The translations under genes and the position numbers were made by a program. The notes under the pieces were generated by a model that saw nothing but the letters and a program-made list of their open reading frames with translations, was not told the origin of the DNA and made no database searches. Of a DNA stretch of 64,000 bases, positions 63,197 through 64,000 are shown piece after piece (the first letter of the stretch is position 1; every line of letters starts with the position of its first letter). The stretch comes from Pseudomonas sp. B20(2017) (GTDB lineage: Bacteria > Pseudomonadota > Gammaproteobacteria > Pseudomonadales > Pseudomonadaceae): contig NZ_NEJP01000007.1 in NCBI RefSeq assembly GCF_002113125.1, forward strand, positions 62,001 to 126,000. The letters are read 5' to 3'.

Positions 63197-64000
63197 TTAC
63201 TTGGTGGGTTTGACGGTCACCGGTGCCTTGCCCGCCTTCATCTGCTCCAGCAACGGCGCGCACTGGTTCGGCTCGCCGCCACTCGGCGCCACCAGCGCCA
63301 GCAGCCCCGCCGCCGGCGCAGCGATCACACCCAGCGCCACCATCCCTGCCCCGCGCAACATCAGCGGTACAGCCTTGACCCCGGCATCAGGCTTGATGAA
63401 CTTGCCACGCACGTACAGCGGCGAACGCAGGGAAATCAGACGCCAGCCCTTGGACTCCGGCGTCACCGTCAGATCCAGTTGCTCGGTGGCCATGTTCGCC
63501 GTGCCGTCGATGTAGATGATTGCGTTCTCGGTATCGAACACAAACAGCCGCGTGCTCGCCAGGCCGGTCTTGATGTCGAAGTCCGCCGCTGCGCAGTTGA
63601 TCTTCACTTCCTTGTCGCCAAAGATCTTGCCGACCACGTAGTTGCCGACGTTGAGCCCTGCCAGTTCCATCAACTCGCGACTGATCGCGCCGTCGTTGAT
63701 CAGCATCTTCAGGTTGCCGTTGGCGCCGCCCAGCAGCCTGGCCACCGAGTTGCCGCGACCGGCGATATCGGCATCACCGTTGAGCTCGCCGAAACTGGTC
63801 TTCATCGGTTCGAAGGTCGGGAACAGCTGTTTGAGCTTGAACTTGCGCGCGGTCAGTTTGGCCCTGCCTTCCAGCGGTTCGGTGCGACCGTTGAGCCGAA
63901 TCTGCGCGTCGAGGTTGCCACCGGCCACGCCGAAGCGCAGCGGCTCCAGACTCAGCTCGCCGTCGTTGAGTTTGAGGTGGGTATAGAGGTCGGTGAACGG
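63197..64000 (-). CDS. AsmA family protein, C-terminal part
   Basis: The C-terminal 267 residues of an AsmA-like protein; the frame is still open at the window edge (PFTDLYTHLKLNDGELSLEP at 64000). AsmA-family members are large, periplasmic, beta-rich proteins anchored in the inner membrane and linked to outer-membrane biogenesis or lipid transport. Seen are AKLTARKFKLKQLFPTFEP, FGELNGDADIAGRGNSVARL and a C-terminal Gly/Pro region GVIAAPAAGLLALV. The start is outside the window. Confidence 0.9.
   Translation of the reverse strand, partial: PFTDLYTHLKLNDGELSLEPLRFGVAGGNLDAQIRLNGRTEPLEGRAKLTARKFKLKQLFPTFEPMKTSFGELNGDADIAGRGNSVARLLGGANGNLKMLINDGAISRELMELAGLNVGNYVVGKIFGDKEVKINCAAADFDIKTGLASTRLFVFDTENAIIYIDGTANMATEQLDLTVTPESKGWRLISLRSPLYVRGKFIKPDAGVKAVPLMLRGAGMVALGVIAAPAAGLLALVAPSGGEPNQCAPLLEQMKAGKAPVTVKPTK

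Overview
The window is chromosomal DNA of a fluorescent Pseudomonas, most likely in the P. fluorescens group. The DNA is GC-rich and almost every core protein matches a Pseudomonas family. Two long blocks keep, from memory, the order of the P. aeruginosa PAO1 chromosome: speA to retS (about PA4839-PA4856) and urtA to ureC and beyond (about PA4858-PA4880). Many gaps carry the inverted-pair REP/REPIN repeats (core GTGGGAGCGAGCTTGCTCGC) typical of this group.

Layout. 46-24289 is core: speA, yciH, a Nudix hydrolase, a DUF2333 protein, the diguanylate cyclase gcbA, the chemoreceptor ctpL, dsbD, aroQ-accB-accC, prmA, a zinc-ribbon DUF3426 protein, dusB-fis, purH, purD and the hybrid sensor retS. 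A tightly overlapped three-gene unit (4504-6004), including a probable 25-residue protein, is inserted between the DUF2333 gene and gcbA. 24363-41176 is an accessory block between retS and the urea genes. It holds three AT-rich minus-strand genes that look like divergent paralogues of an uncharacterised family (24363-25076, 25130-25921, 31317-31964), a marC gene, a cobalamin divergon (cobGHIJ on minus, cobL-cbiD-cobK on plus), a HigBA-like toxin-antitoxin pair, and a copper-uptake cluster (two DUF2946 proteins, PCuAC chaperone, OprC-like receptor, PepSY protein).

41477-51738 is a urea module: the urtABCDE ABC transporter, then ureD, ureA, two GNAT acetyltransferases, ureB and ureC. A good sigma-54 promoter match precedes urtA, and four intergenic gaps within the module carry repeat elements. 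51911-64000 holds a histidine kinase, cbpA-cbpM, an Hsp70-like ATPase, an AI-2E family transporter, psiF, an AraC regulator divergent from an EamA exporter, a Pseudomonas-type lipase with an SMR transporter and an azoreductase divergent from a LysR regulator, a bacterioferritin-like protein, and the C-terminal part of an AsmA-family gene that runs off the window.

The best candidates for undescribed biology are the three-member paralogue family (one member carries a near-identical peptide at both ends and one sits inside the cob divergon) and the overlapped 25-codon ORF at 4977-5054. No rRNA, tRNA, CRISPR array, transposase or prophage was seen.
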